In this document: in pieces, positions 54,411 to 64,000 of the stretch
Layout: each line of letters opens with the position of its first letter
How positions within the stretch are numbered: the first letter of the stretch is position 1
The notes under the pieces: model-generated
What the model was told of the DNA's origin: nothing
Database searches by the model: none
What the model saw: only the letters and a program-made list of their open reading frames with translations
From: Meconema thalassinum
Taxonomy: Eukaryota > Arthropoda > Insecta > Orthoptera > Tettigoniidae
Assembly: GCA_946902985.2 (NCBI GenBank)
Contig: OX336388.2
Location: 227,066,467 to 227,130,466, forward strand
Direction of reading: 5' to 3'
Length of the DNA stretch: 64,000 bases
Translations under genes and position numbers: made by a program

Positions 54411-55035
54411 GGGAAATATGCATTTTTTTTCACTAAATAACTTTAAAAAACATATATAAAATTTATTTGGAAGTCTTATTTTAATCAAATGTTCTTTAAT
54501 GTCAAAACGGGAGCAGCAGAGTAAGGTGAAGGTGGTACCAACTTAACGGAACATCCTGTTGCAATACGTGGAGGTAGGTTTGTAGGGCCAGTAAGGAGGA
54601 GGCCTAACGGGACTGTACGATGAAACACGACTGTACAGGCCCTCTCTCTCCTATTTGCATATCGGTAAATTGGTTGCTGTGTATTGATGTGGCCCTGCTG
54701 AGCTCAAGATGAATAGAACAGATATACAGTTCAGAAATTGGTCGCCCATACCGCAGGGGATTCCCATGAGGTCAACATAACATCGACATGGAGAAATCGC
54801 TCCAAACTCAGCAGGGTTTCCATTGAGTTATGTGGTCTGGCCCTCCGGGCATTCCTAAACATATACACTCATATTATTATTGATATTATTATAGAGGGTG
54901 GTGATTGTTGCTTAAAGGGGTGAATTATTGTTGAATGAGTTAAAATATATATATTTGACAATATTTCTTTGCATGGGTTCTAAAGTTCTAAAATGTGGAC
55001 ACCTAAAGTTGTAGTCATCAGGAAAGCTCTTAACC
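54411..55035. other. Intergenic, no gene recognised
   Basis: Includes an ATGAGGTC...TCAGCAGGGTTTCC stretch near 54740-54830 that I could not assign. Confidence 0.35.
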
Positions 55036-55039
55036 ACGT

Positions 55040-55145
55040 TGTTAATGTTTTGTGGTAAGAACTTCATCATCTTCATCATCATCATCTTCTTCATCTTCTT
55101 CTTCTTCTTCTTCTTCTTCTGTCGTTTAGGCCGACTCTGGCCTAC
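55040..55145 (-). repeat. (CTT)n run with a LINE-type tail
   Basis: CATCTTCTTC runs followed by TGTCGTTTAGGCCGAC. Reversed, this gives GGCCTAAACGACAGAAGAAG, matching the tail of the LINE at 35125-35700. It is a 5'-truncated LINE end. Confidence 0.55.
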
Positions 55146-55188
55146 GTTAATTTGATTTCAGCTTCTGGATCTTTATTTTTGCCCAGTA

Positions 55189-55791
55189 CTCTAGTAGGAG
55201 ACTTCTATTACTTAGGAGGCAAAAGAACCAGTGATGGACGAAGGAAAGAGGATATAAAAAGTAGGTTGGCTCAGGCAAGGAAAGCATTTGCACAGAAAAT
55301 GAATCTGTTGACATCGAATATAGATATAGGTATTAGGAAGTCATTTTTGAAAGCCTTTGTCTGGAGCGTGGTGCTCTATGGAAGTGAAACATTGACTATT
55401 GGTGCAGCAAAAAAGAGGAGAATTGAAGCGTTTGAAATGTGGTGTTACAGGAGAATGATGAAGATCAGATGGGTAGATAGGGTTACAAACGAAGATGTAT
55501 TAAGACGAGTGAGACAGGAGAGACGTTTCTGGCGACTGCTAATGAAGAGAAGAGATAGGTTGGTAGGACACTACTAAGACACCCAGGAATAGCAAGCTTA
55601 GTTATGGAAGGAAGAGGCGAGGACAAGAACTGTAGGGGTAGACCAAGGTTAGAATATGTTAAACAGATTGCCTCGGATGAAGGATGTGGTAGCTATGTAG
55701 GGATGAAACGATTAGCTCCGGACAGGGAGGCATGGGTAGCTGCATCAAACCAGTCAAAAGACTGAAGACTCAAACAACAAGAACAACAACA
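55189..55791 (+). pseudogene. LINE 3' end, CAAC-tail family
   Basis: Encodes FYYLGGKRTSDGRRKEDIKSRLAQARKAF, then FVWSVVLYGSETLTIGAAKKRRIEAFEMWCYRRMMKIRWVDRV in outline, with a frame break after RDRLVGHY. The DNA ends AGACTCAAACAACAAGAACAACAAC. The frame covers only the region after RT. It is the least interrupted plus-strand relative of the split copy at 37640-38390. Confidence 0.8.
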
Positions 55792-56415
55792 ACTCCTTCA
55801 TCCTATCACTCTGCATTCCCCTCCTCTCTTCAGTCCATGGTGCCTGGATCCGGGATGTAGGATGACTCTTGAAACCTGTGAAATTCCTAATTTTGGTTTT
55901 GTATGCTTCCCTGTTGCTGACTGCTGCTTAAGATGTTGCCATTTCTTCTCGGTCCTTCTTCACCTCCTGATACCAGCGAGCTGTGGTTTTCCTGGTCGCA
56001 TACTATTTCATTATCCGGTTGGTTAATCAACATTGGTCCATTCTGTACACTGTATATGTCCAAAGAACATGGCCTTTCTATTCCGGACGGTGCCTGAGGT
56101 TTTATCCAATCTGAGATATAATTCTTGGTTCCCTATATTTCTTCTGTTCTTTTAGGTCCAAATACCTTCCTAAGAATATTTCTCTCTATTAGCTCCAACT
56201 TTTTGATCATTCTTTCTTTGTCAGACACAAACATTCAGCTGCATGTATGGCTTCCGGACGAATCACTGTCTGGGAGTGTCTCAGTTTTGTTTTGATCGAG
56301 ATGGTCTTCTTGTTGTAAGTGTTCCTGGTTAATTCGTACGCCAAGTTTAACTTGTTAAGTCTCGATTTCATTGCCTCTTTTTCTGACAGGTTGTTCTCTA
56401 TCCATTCTCAAAAGT
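55792..56415 (-). pseudogene. RTE-like LINE C-terminal remnant, interrupted by a SINE
   Basis: On the minus strand pieces read VELIERNILRKVFGPKRTEE and SLDIYSVQNG. Many shifts and stops are present. The SINE at 56429-56757 inserted at its upstream edge. Confidence 0.55.
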
Positions 56416-56428
56416 ACTTCATTTTATA

Positions 56429-56757
56429 TGAAAATTCACAGCCTGCTTCCAGTCTCCGACCGGGTCAGGAATGGAATGAAAGAAGCCCCCATTTAGCGGC
56501 GAGAATATGAACTGTGCCGGCTGCCGAGACCAGACGCACTCCTCTGGAGCAATGATTAAATGAATGACAGATGAAATGAAATGATAGTGGAGAGTGTTGC
56601 TGGAATGAAAATTTGACAGGGAAATCCGGAGTACCCGGAGAAAAACCTGTCTGCCTCCATTTTGTCCAGCACAGATCTCACATGGAGTGACCGGGATTTG
56701 AACTACGGACCCAGCGGTGAGAGGCCGGCGTGCTGCCGCCTAAGCCACGGAGGCTTC
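56429..56757 (-). mobile_element. tRNA-derived SINE, family 2, with 13-bp target duplication
   Basis: On the minus strand it starts GAAGCCTCCGTGGCTTAGGCGGCAGC (an A box as TGGCTTAGGCGG) with GTTCAAATCCCGG (B box). The 13 bases ACTTCATTTTATA flank it at 56416-56428 and 56758-56770. It matches the plus-strand copy at 36011-36346 along its length. Confidence 0.92.
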
Positions 56758-56770
56758 ACTTCATTTTATA

Positions 56771-57295
56771 ATTTTACAAATAAATATGTATTTATATATT
56801 GACTATTTATTACAATGGTAGTTTCATATGGCACAAATCTAATATGTCACCCGAAAAGAACTCACCAGTGGAATAACATTAGGACCTTCCTTAACTTAGA
56901 AGGGATCTGTTACGAATTAAATATTATTTCCTGAGATTCATCATCGAATTAAAAGTTAAGAAACGTAAAGTTAAATTTGTATCTGTACATTGGGAAATTC
57001 ACGTCATACATCGAGCGATTTCACATCGCTATTCTAAATTACTATACATGCTCCCAAAGAATACATCGCCTGCTGTTCGACTGCCCTGCTTTTGAAAGGA
57101 AAATGTCACCTGAGTTACTGGAGGAAACCTCATCATCATCATCTTGTACAGTTTCCAGCCCCAGGCTGGGTCTGTTTGGAACATAAGCCTCGCCACTTAG
57201 TTCTTTCTTCCCACCACCTCTCCGCTGTCACTCTGGTCCAGTCCTCGCCTCTCTTCTTGGAAACCTCTGTATCCTATATTATTTTAAACAAGTAG
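56771..57295. other. Intergenic with an unassigned repeat end
   Basis: CATCATCATCATCTTGTACAGTTTCCAGCC near 57130 resembles the head of a short dispersed repeat. No gene seen. Confidence 0.35.
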
Positions 57296-57296
57296 T

Positions 57297-58230
57297 TCCA
57301 TGAAAATATTCCGACTAAATATTGCGGATGGACGCCATGTTGGATTTATATATATAGGTCTTAGAGTTATGTACTGTTACATGAAGATTATTGTGTACGT
57401 GTAGTATTCAAACTTCAATCGCATGATTAGGACACAAGAAGGGAAAACGAGTTTTTAAAATTTCGCACAGCTGCCATCTTGTGGTTATGGAAACAATTGA
57501 ATAAAATTAGATGCCGGTGGATTAACATTTATATAAGGATTTACTGTACCAAGTTTCACTGCACTCGGATGGTTAAATTGCGAGAAACGTCCATGTGAAT
57601 ATTTATACTTCGCGTCGCCGCCTTGTTGGATCTGTGATCGCCAGGTTATTGAAAGTCCTATACGTGAACTTATGTTTATAGCCCCTATGAACATAAAACA
57701 TTCACTTTAATTGCCGTAATAGATTCGTAGATATTGAGAACCGTCTAAATATTTCGGATTGTCGCCATGTTTGATTATTGTATGTATAGTACATAGAGTC
57801 ATGTACCATTAAAGGAAAATTATTGCGTAGGTTCATTGTTCAAACTTTCACTACGATCGCATGATACGACACAAGAAATAAAAACGTAATTTTAATATCT
57901 GCTGAGCCGCTAATTTGAGGTGATGTAAACAATTGAACTAAATTAGATACCAGTGCATTACAATGTGTATAAATATTTGCTGTACCAAGTTTCATTGCGT
58001 TTGGTTGGTTAAATCTCGAGAAACGTCTATTTAAAAGTCGAAACTTCGCTTGGCCGCCATGTTGGTTTTGTAGTTACCGGTTTTTGAAACGTCCCATAGC
58101 TGAACTTCTAGTAGTTCCCTTTATCACCGTACAAAATGCCAGGGTGATATCGGTAATATTTTCGGAGATATTGAATGCAGGTGAAATATTTCGCACAGCC
58201 GCCATGTTGGATTGGTGAGACGTAACAAAA
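57297..58230 (-). repeat. Family B ~146-bp modular repeat, copy 3 (inverted)
   Basis: GCCATGTTGG-like motifs (inverted ATGGC) lie near 57335, 57475, 57618, 57765, 57906, 58055 and 58200. This copy lacks the palindromic element and so gives the empty site: near 57690 the flanks of 1617-3666 are contiguous. Confidence 0.8.
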
Positions 58231-58324
58231 TGTGAAAATCATTCAGTGCTGGTTTGGACTAAACGGAAAATGAACCAAAACTTCATACTAGAATTCTTTG
58301 AAAAAGTCTATCGTAACGTTGACA

Positions 58325-58536
58325 CAGTGCGATCGTGAATGATTTTCACTTTTTTCGAGAATTGGAGGTATGGTTGGGCGGCAACGCCTCGCCAAAAAGG
58401 AAACACTTCAGGAGACTGTACAGACGTATCCACCTCAGTGGCGGCAGAATATTTTGCTGAGGGCATTGGAAAGCTGGTGTAACGATACGACAAATGTTTC
58501 AATCGTTTTGGCGATTATGTTGAGACATACGAATAA
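58325..58536 (+). pseudogene. Mariner-type transposase C-terminal remnant
   Basis: 58370 onward reads GRQRLAKKETLQETVQTYPPQW. After a frameshift near 58483 it continues YDKCFNRFGDYVE and stops at 58534. This is the usual end of mariner-type transposases (FxxxGDYxE). The upstream catalytic region is missing. Confidence 0.6.
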
Positions 58537-58970
58537 AACAAGCAAGCATTTAGTAGTAAAATCAGTTTGGTATGTCAATCAGTTATTTTATACAGTCCGT
58601 CGGAACTTGAAATAAACAGCCCTCGTATGAAACAAGTTTAAGTGCCAGAGATATAATTTAAGGTTCGAGATATAGAAAAAGTTCTAGTTATAGGAATTCG
58701 AATTAAAGAGAAAAATATATGCAAAATATAGGAAGTTAACGAAAATTTGACTAAGACACGTTCGATATATTGAGGTTCAACTATATCTGCAAAGGATTAG
58801 AAAGTTAGCTCTGTGTTATAAAAAATAAAATAGCCAATCATGATTACTTTTCTTTTGATGATGATGATGATGATGATATTGATAATTGTTGCTTTAAGGG
58901 GCCTAACATCTAGGTTATCGGCCCCTAATGATCTGGGTGATAGCAAAAATGACAATGAAACGGAAACCAG
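58537..58970. other. Intergenic with a GAT run
   Basis: A (GATGAT)n run lies near 58855-58880. No gene seen. Confidence 0.4.
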
Positions 58971-58984
58971 AACGAAAATTAAGT

Positions 58985-59165
58985 GGGACTGAAAATACTC
59001 ACAAAATGTAGTTTAGGTTCAAAATACTCACAAAATGTAGTTTAGGTTCAAAATACTCCCAAAATCCAATGTAGATTCGAAATACTCAACAAAATGCAAT
59101 TGAAATTCAAAATACTTTCAAAATGCAATGCAGATTTAAAATGCTCACGAAATGTAATTTAGATA
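58985..59165. repeat. ~33-bp tandem repeat
   Basis: Five to six units of the form CAAAATACTCACAAAATGTAGTTTAGGTT, spaced 32-35 bp, diverging toward the right end. Confidence 0.8.
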
Positions 59166-59765
59166 CACGGGGAGCCAATTCATAAAAACAGGGCGGGAAT
59201 CTTAAAGAGAAAAGGAACCAGAAGGCTGATCCCTAGAAGAATGAGGGATCAGGAAATATGAGAGAAGGGCCAATGAAGGCGGGAATGGAAGAGACTCCCT
59301 AGGCCTCGGATACCCTAATACCGTCGGGGTCGGAAGAGAACAAGAGTTGACCAAGAGAGGTCGACAGGAAAGAAGACGGAGAGGAGCCCGGCACAAGTAA
59401 GTGGAAGCAATGCCGGACTCAGCTGGGGTCCCACGGTCGCCAACCCACGTTCCACTAGATATGAGCCCCTGTTGTTGTTTTTTTTTGACTTGGCGAGTTT
59501 TGAATCCAGAGATCACAATATTATGAGTCAGTCTTCCTTGTCTTGTTTGCCCGGAGGATTGTAAAGGGGCGGGGGTTAAGAAGGGAGTGTTGCTCCAGAA
59601 GATAAGTGTCAGTCCTAGCAGGGAACAATGGTCCATCAGACACAATGGGTGATCTGGGCTGGCCTGATAGGCTACTGGTCACAGCATCTCGTGAGATGGA
59701 TGTCTTCTTACTAACATACCTGTCGATACTCACTCCATGGGGCCGTCAGAGAGAGAGAAACATCA
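59166..59765. other. Intergenic, nothing identified
   Basis: Purine-rich near 59190-59400. Open frames here match no known family. Confidence 0.35.
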
Positions 59766-59779
59766 AGATTCCATGACAG

Positions 59780-59925
59780 CATTGCCAGGTTGAGGATCAA
59801 GGATCTAGGAGACATCACTGAGGGACATGGATCTAGGATCTACTCTAAAGAGTGTCAGGGTCATCACTGAAGAACAAGGATCTAGGATCTACTCTAGAGA
59901 GTGACATGGGTTATCACGGATCAAC
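59780..59925. repeat. ~55-bp minisatellite
   Basis: Units of the form AAGGATCTAGGATCTACTCTAGAGAGTG and CATCACTGA repeat at about 59790, 59830 and 59875. Confidence 0.65.
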
Positions 59926-61380
59926 CGCGGCTTACAGCTAGCTGCCTGGAACCTACAATGCAATAACAGTAAGAATCAGCCACGATCTTCTATATTTAGT
60001 TGACTGGAATCTTCAATATGTCAACATTAGGCATCAATCGTGGCCTTCTATAGCGAAAACGTTAGAGAATGCTAAATAACTATAGGTTAATTCTGATCCT
60101 CTATGACTAGTTCTCTGAAATCAACGATGTGACAACAGTAGGCAATGGCCTTGCCGGGGACTGAAACATAGAAATACCGCAAGTCAACCACGGCCTTCTA
60201 AAACTAGTTGTTTTGAATCTACAATATCGTAACGGTAGGGATCCACCAAGGCCTTCTATACCCAGATGTCTGAAAGCTGCAGTGCGGTAACAATAGGGAT
60301 CAGCCACAGCCTTCTATATCCAGATGTCTGAAAGCTACAGTGTGGTAACAATAGGGATCAACCACAGCCTTCTATAAGATGCGTTCAAAAGTAACGAGCC
60401 GGAGGCTGGAATGCGCAAACCGGTGACTACATCAGCTAATCGTGGCGTGTGTAACGAGGTGTGGTTCCGACCAGAGCGTGGAAGGTCACAGCCCGTCGCT
60501 AGAGGGCACGCGTGCACGTCACATGACGATACAAAGCGAGCAGCAGCATGCATCAATCTTCCAACGCTGCCAGTCATATTGCAAACAGTGACATGGAGGC
60601 GTCAACCGAAGAGCAAAGAGGTGTTGTTCGGTTTCTGGCAGCGGAAGGAGTAGGGGGAACGGTCATTCATCGCTGAATGTCATAAGTGTACGGCGAACAC
60701 TGCATGTCCCTTGCAAGGGTCAAGGCGAGGCACAAGCGCTTCAGGGAAGGACGGGTGTCGCTAGGCGATGAGGCCCGGTCTGGGGCACCCCGCTTCATTA
60801 CCAATGACAACGTCCAGCTGGTTGATGCACTCATTACCCAGGACCGCCGAGTGATAGTGAACGCCATAGCCGCCGTGGTCGCTCCACGACAATGCACGAC
60901 TTCATACGGCCAACACAGTCGCGGCACTCCTGCAGAAATTCAAATGGGAGATTCTCGGCCACCCTCCATACAGTCCAGACCTCTCTTCCTGTGATTACGC
61001 CATTTTTGGTCCCATGAAAAGGGCTCTGCGGGGCCTACGATTCACCTCGGACGCCGACGTCCAGCTGTACGTGCGGAACTGGTTCACATCGCAGCCCAGG
61101 GAATTTTATGAGACAGACATTCACCGCCTCGAGCCACAGTGGGACAAGTGCCTCAACAGCCAGGGCCGATACTTATTAAGTACAGGTACTGGTTTCTGTA
61201 ATTATGCCTCCGGCTCGTTACTTCTTGAACGCACCTTATATATCCAGATGTCTGAAATCTGCAGTGTGGTAACAATAGGGATTAGCCACAGCCTTCTATA
61301 TCTAGATGTGGGGAATTTACAATGTAGCAATAATGCGGTTCTATCATGGCCACCTGAAACGAACAACTACTGACTGTAAT
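59926..61380. repeat. ~60-bp minisatellite, split by a mariner element
   Basis: Units CCACAGCCTTCTATATCCAGATGTCTGAAAG and GTGGTAACAATAGGGATCA recur every 58-65 bp, best conserved at 60240-60374 and 61239-61310 and decayed outward. The mariner at 60375-61238 occupies the middle. Confidence 0.75.
60375..61238 (+). mobile_element. Mariner-type element with internal deletion, TIRs and TA duplication
   Basis: 864 bp. The ends are TAAGATGCGTTCAAAAG... and its counterpart TAAGGTGCGTTCAAGAAG..., inverted repeats of about 31 bp. TA flanks them (60373-60374, 61239-61240). Removing the element restores the minisatellite unit TCTATATCCAG. Inside, ATG 60593 starts EASTEEQRGVVRFLAAEGVGG, with stops at 60674 and just after. 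The HTH part continues VYGEHCMSLARVKARHKRF and EARSGAPRF. A deletion then removes the first catalytic segments. The final part reads HPPYSPDLSSCDY-like, then MKRALRGLRF and DKCLNSQGRY. It cannot make active transposase. With both ends kept, it could in principle move in trans. Confidence 0.85.
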
Positions 61381-61384
61381 GTAC

Positions 61385-62945
61385 AATGTAGCAACGCTCT
61401 ACACTAGGTCAACTACAGATATGAAAATATAGTCCTTGCAATTTCTAAAACCACTTGAATGTTTCTCCTTTTACTATATGTTCCTTCGATGTTTATGAGT
61501 TTAAGTGAATCATATTGAATGAATTCCATTTTAGTAGCAGTCTCAATAACTAAATCTTTAATTGCAATTCGTATGACATATTTCTTAAAAGGCTCTTTTT
61601 GTTTATTCAAATAAATACCACAGTACAGACATACACATATCCATACAATAGCTTCAAAATTCCTTTCAGATTTTTACCTGTATTCGTCTTTCAAATAATT
61701 ATAATTCGCGTAATTATGGATGTACAATCCAAGTACTGTGCTTAACCTTTTCAGTTCTTTTTAATTAAAGACGCGATGAAAAAGCAGGCTTTTTTAATTT
61801 AACCAGTGCTTTTGGCTGAAAGATTTAAACGACGTATTGGTATAATTTTGTGTACCATATGATTTGCGCCCTTCAACTTCCACTTTAATCGACGCTAAGA
61901 GAAAAAACAATTGCTTTATACAACTGTCCTTTTTAATTTCTAAAAAAAAGTTCATTCCTTCTCGACTGAAGATATACATACACACTCATATAGACTGCAA
62001 TTAAAAATGTGGGACTTTTAAAATTTCTTTGCTTGTTTATCGCACATGCATAGATAAAGAAGAAAATATATATGTATATATGGCAAGAGAAAGCATGCCA
62101 GAGAGTAATAAAAAAGGAAGAGTGAGAGAAAGAAAGGAAGCATAAAAAGTGAACGAACTTTTGAGGGAAACGGAGAAGAAATCAATTTTACATTACCATC
62201 TATACACTGCATCTGAAGGGGAAGAAATTAATAGGGTTCTTTGACTGATATCTCAAAGAGAAATTAGTGAAAAGGGTGATGTTGATAAAGAGGCTTGATT
62301 TCAAATAAATTACAGGTGTACTTACTACAGATCTATGTATGTCGGCTTTCGTTTAATGGCTTACACGAGGGTGAATTTCAAAGATTGGTGGTTGATGACT
62401 GGACCGGTAAAAGAAGGATTATGTGTGTATGGTGAAGTGTGTGTGTGTGTATGTGTTTGGACTTTGTAGGAGCAAAATGTCAGAAAGCATTGATGTAAAG
62501 TGTTTATTGAATTCTCTTTTATTACACTCTTCTTTTCTTGTGAAGGGATGAAAGGACCAAAATAAAAAAGTATGGGAAATGTCATTTCAGGTCAGTGAAT
62601 GAGACAAGAACGAATCTCAGAATACGAGTGTATTACGGAATAGGCAAATGGCTGTTATAATAGAAGAGAGATTTCTTTCACTTGATGACGGTCAAACGTA
62701 AGAGAATTTTCAAGAGTTTTGGTAAATGAGGAGTGGGGGAAAAAGCGGCTGAGAGCAAAGAATAAAATGGGAGATATTCAGCCTTGAATAACAGCAGTAA
62801 TATTATGGGTAGCGGTACGAGTGTTGTTCTGAATATGATGTTCATTATTTTATTTCACGAGGATTCTGTATTCCAAAGTAAGAAAACCCATAGTGATAAC
62901 AAATGACAAACCTTTGGATAATTCTCCACATTGTCGGCACCGGGA
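61385..62945. other. Intergenic, no gene recognised
   Basis: AT-rich sequence with a (TG)n run near 62438-62452. No supported frame or RNA gene was found. Confidence 0.45.
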
Positions 62946-62946
62946 T

Positions 62947-63640
62947 CGTTGTTGTTGTTGTTGTTTGAGTCTTCAGTCTTTTGACTGGTTTGATGCAGCC
63001 TTCCAGCCTCCCTGTCCAGAGCTAATCGTTTCATCTCTACATAGCTACCGCACCCTACATCCGAGGCAATCTCTTTAACATATTCTAACCTTGGTCTACC
63101 CCTTCAGTTCTTGTCCTCAACCCTTCCTTCCATAACTAAGCTTGCTATTCCTGGATGTCTTAGTATGTGTCCTACCAACCTATCTCTTCTCTTTATTAGC
63201 AGTCGCCAGAAACATCTCTCCTCTCCCACTCGTCTTAATACCTCTTCGTTTGTAACCCTATCTACCCATCTGATCTTCATCATTCTCCTGTAACACCACA
63301 TTTCAAATGCTTCAATTCTCCTCTTTTCTGCTGCACCAATAGTCCAAGTTTCACTTCCGTAGAGCACCACGCACCAGACAAAGGTTTTCAAAAATGACTT
63401 CCTAATACCTAAATCTATATTCGATGTCAACACATACCTTTTTTGTAGAAAGGCTTTCCTTGCCTGAGCCAACCTACTTTTTATATCCTCCTTGCTTCGT
63501 CCATCACTGGTTATTTTGCTTCCTAAGTAACAGAAGTTTCCTACTTCCTTCAGCTTTTCACCTGCCAATTTGATGTCCATAGAGGTTTCTAATTTATTTC
63601 GGCTGCATTCCAATATTTTTGTTTGCATTTATTAATTTTC
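62947..63640 (-). pseudogene. LINE 3' end, CAAC-tail family, longest copy
   Basis: On the minus strand 63628-63104 is open for 174 codons: a CYLGSKITSDGRSKEDIKSRL block, then VLYGSETWTIGAAEKRRIEAFEMWCYRR and LVGHILRHPGIASLVMEGR in outline. The frame is then lost. The tail is (CAA)n, seen as (GTT)n at 62947-62967. It covers only the region after RT. It is close in sequence to 55189-55791 and 37640-38390. Confidence 0.8.
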
Positions 63641-63734
63641 ATCAAGTATTCATTCCGTTAGACGGAGTCCATACCATTCAAAAACTCATTCAAATCCTCA
63701 GGATTGATACATCATGAAATCAATTTCAAGAAAT

Positions 63735-63845
63735 CGACCTGGTAATACTCATTGTGGTATCAGTCTTCAGTCTATTGACTTGTTTGATGCTGCTCACCGT
63801 GCTTCCCTGTCCTGAGCTAATTGTTTCATCTCTACATGCTATAGC
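63735..63845 (-). pseudogene. Short LINE tail fragment
   Basis: CAGTCTTCAGTCTATTGACTTGTTTGATGC and AGCTAATTGTTTCATCTCTACAT match the last ~110 bp of the CAAC-tail LINE, then homology stops. Confidence 0.65.
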
Positions 63846-64000
63846 CATGGCCGGCTCTACGGAAGGCCGCGGCGAGTGAAAATTGGCAACCTCGCCGTGA
63901 ATGGCCAGTCTGCTCTGCCTAGCCCACTGAGTTACATGGAAAATGTGACACGCGCTCGTGTTTTCTTCAAAATACTCTATGTAAATGAAATTATACAATT
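63846..64000. other. Window end, nothing identified
   Basis: No gene or repeat relative recognised. Confidence 0.35.

Noticed and set aside
55189..55577. A functional host gene encoding the YLGG...GSETLTIG protein
   Set aside because: The sequence is the C-terminal part of a LINE present at least three times in the window, ends with the LINE tail and lacks the RT and endonuclease domains.
1..64000. CRISPR arrays, operons, bacterial ribosome sites or phage genes
   Set aside because: Sequence content is eukaryotic. The direct repeats are LTRs, minisatellites and satellite-like modules without CRISPR-type repeat-spacer structure.

Overview
This is a eukaryotic, almost certainly insect, repeat-rich intergenic region. 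It is AT-rich. It holds one recognisable host-type gene, an intronless-looking SIAH/seven-in-absentia-like exon at 32740-33552, surrounded by nested LTR retrotransposons, non-LTR (LINE) remnants, tRNA-derived SINEs, mariner-type fragments, minisatellites and satellite-like arrays. The repeat types and the sina-like protein fit a large-genome arthropod. I infer this and cannot name the species.

Layout. (1) 1-4172: two related satellite-like repeat families with about 146-bp modules (called A and B here), joined by simple repeats, with a 2-kb near-perfect palindromic element (1619-3664) inserted in B at a TA. (2) 4608-30369: a Ty3/gypsy-class retrotransposon on the minus strand, arranged LTR-internal-LTR-internal-LTR with a 10,826-bp period and 4.1-kb LTRs. 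The whole array is bounded by one 4-bp target duplication (ATAC) and interrupts an older LINE. Each internal part carries an intact gag and an intact pol (PR-RT-RNaseH-IN) in overlapping +1-related frames. (3) 30497-32690: another B array and a dead LINE. (4) 32715-33592: the SIAH-like exon and its poly(A) signal. (5) 33600-39220: A-rich degenerate repeats, SINEs, LINE tails, a 46-bp TTAA-flanked palindrome and a DUF4817-like transposon fragment. (6) 39225-48675: a second, very young LTR element (3,335-bp LTRs, TSD GTAT) that keeps only gag; nearly all of pol is deleted. It sits between inverted copies of the DUF4817-like fragment. (7) 49140-52940: a CTTT microsatellite, a roughly 820-bp polypurine tract, a second A array and a SINE. 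(8) 52940-64000: several LINE remnants, a SINE with a 13-bp TSD, a third B array, two mariner-type remnants (one complete with TIRs, TSD and an internal deletion, inside a minisatellite) and more LINE tails.

The LTR element on the left looks autonomous. The gag-only element on the right belongs to the same structural type (long LTR, long coiled-coil N-terminus on Gag, no CCHC knuckle) and would need polymerase supplied in trans. Most other sequence is dead repeat stratigraphy. All similarity calls come from reading motifs by eye; no database search was possible.
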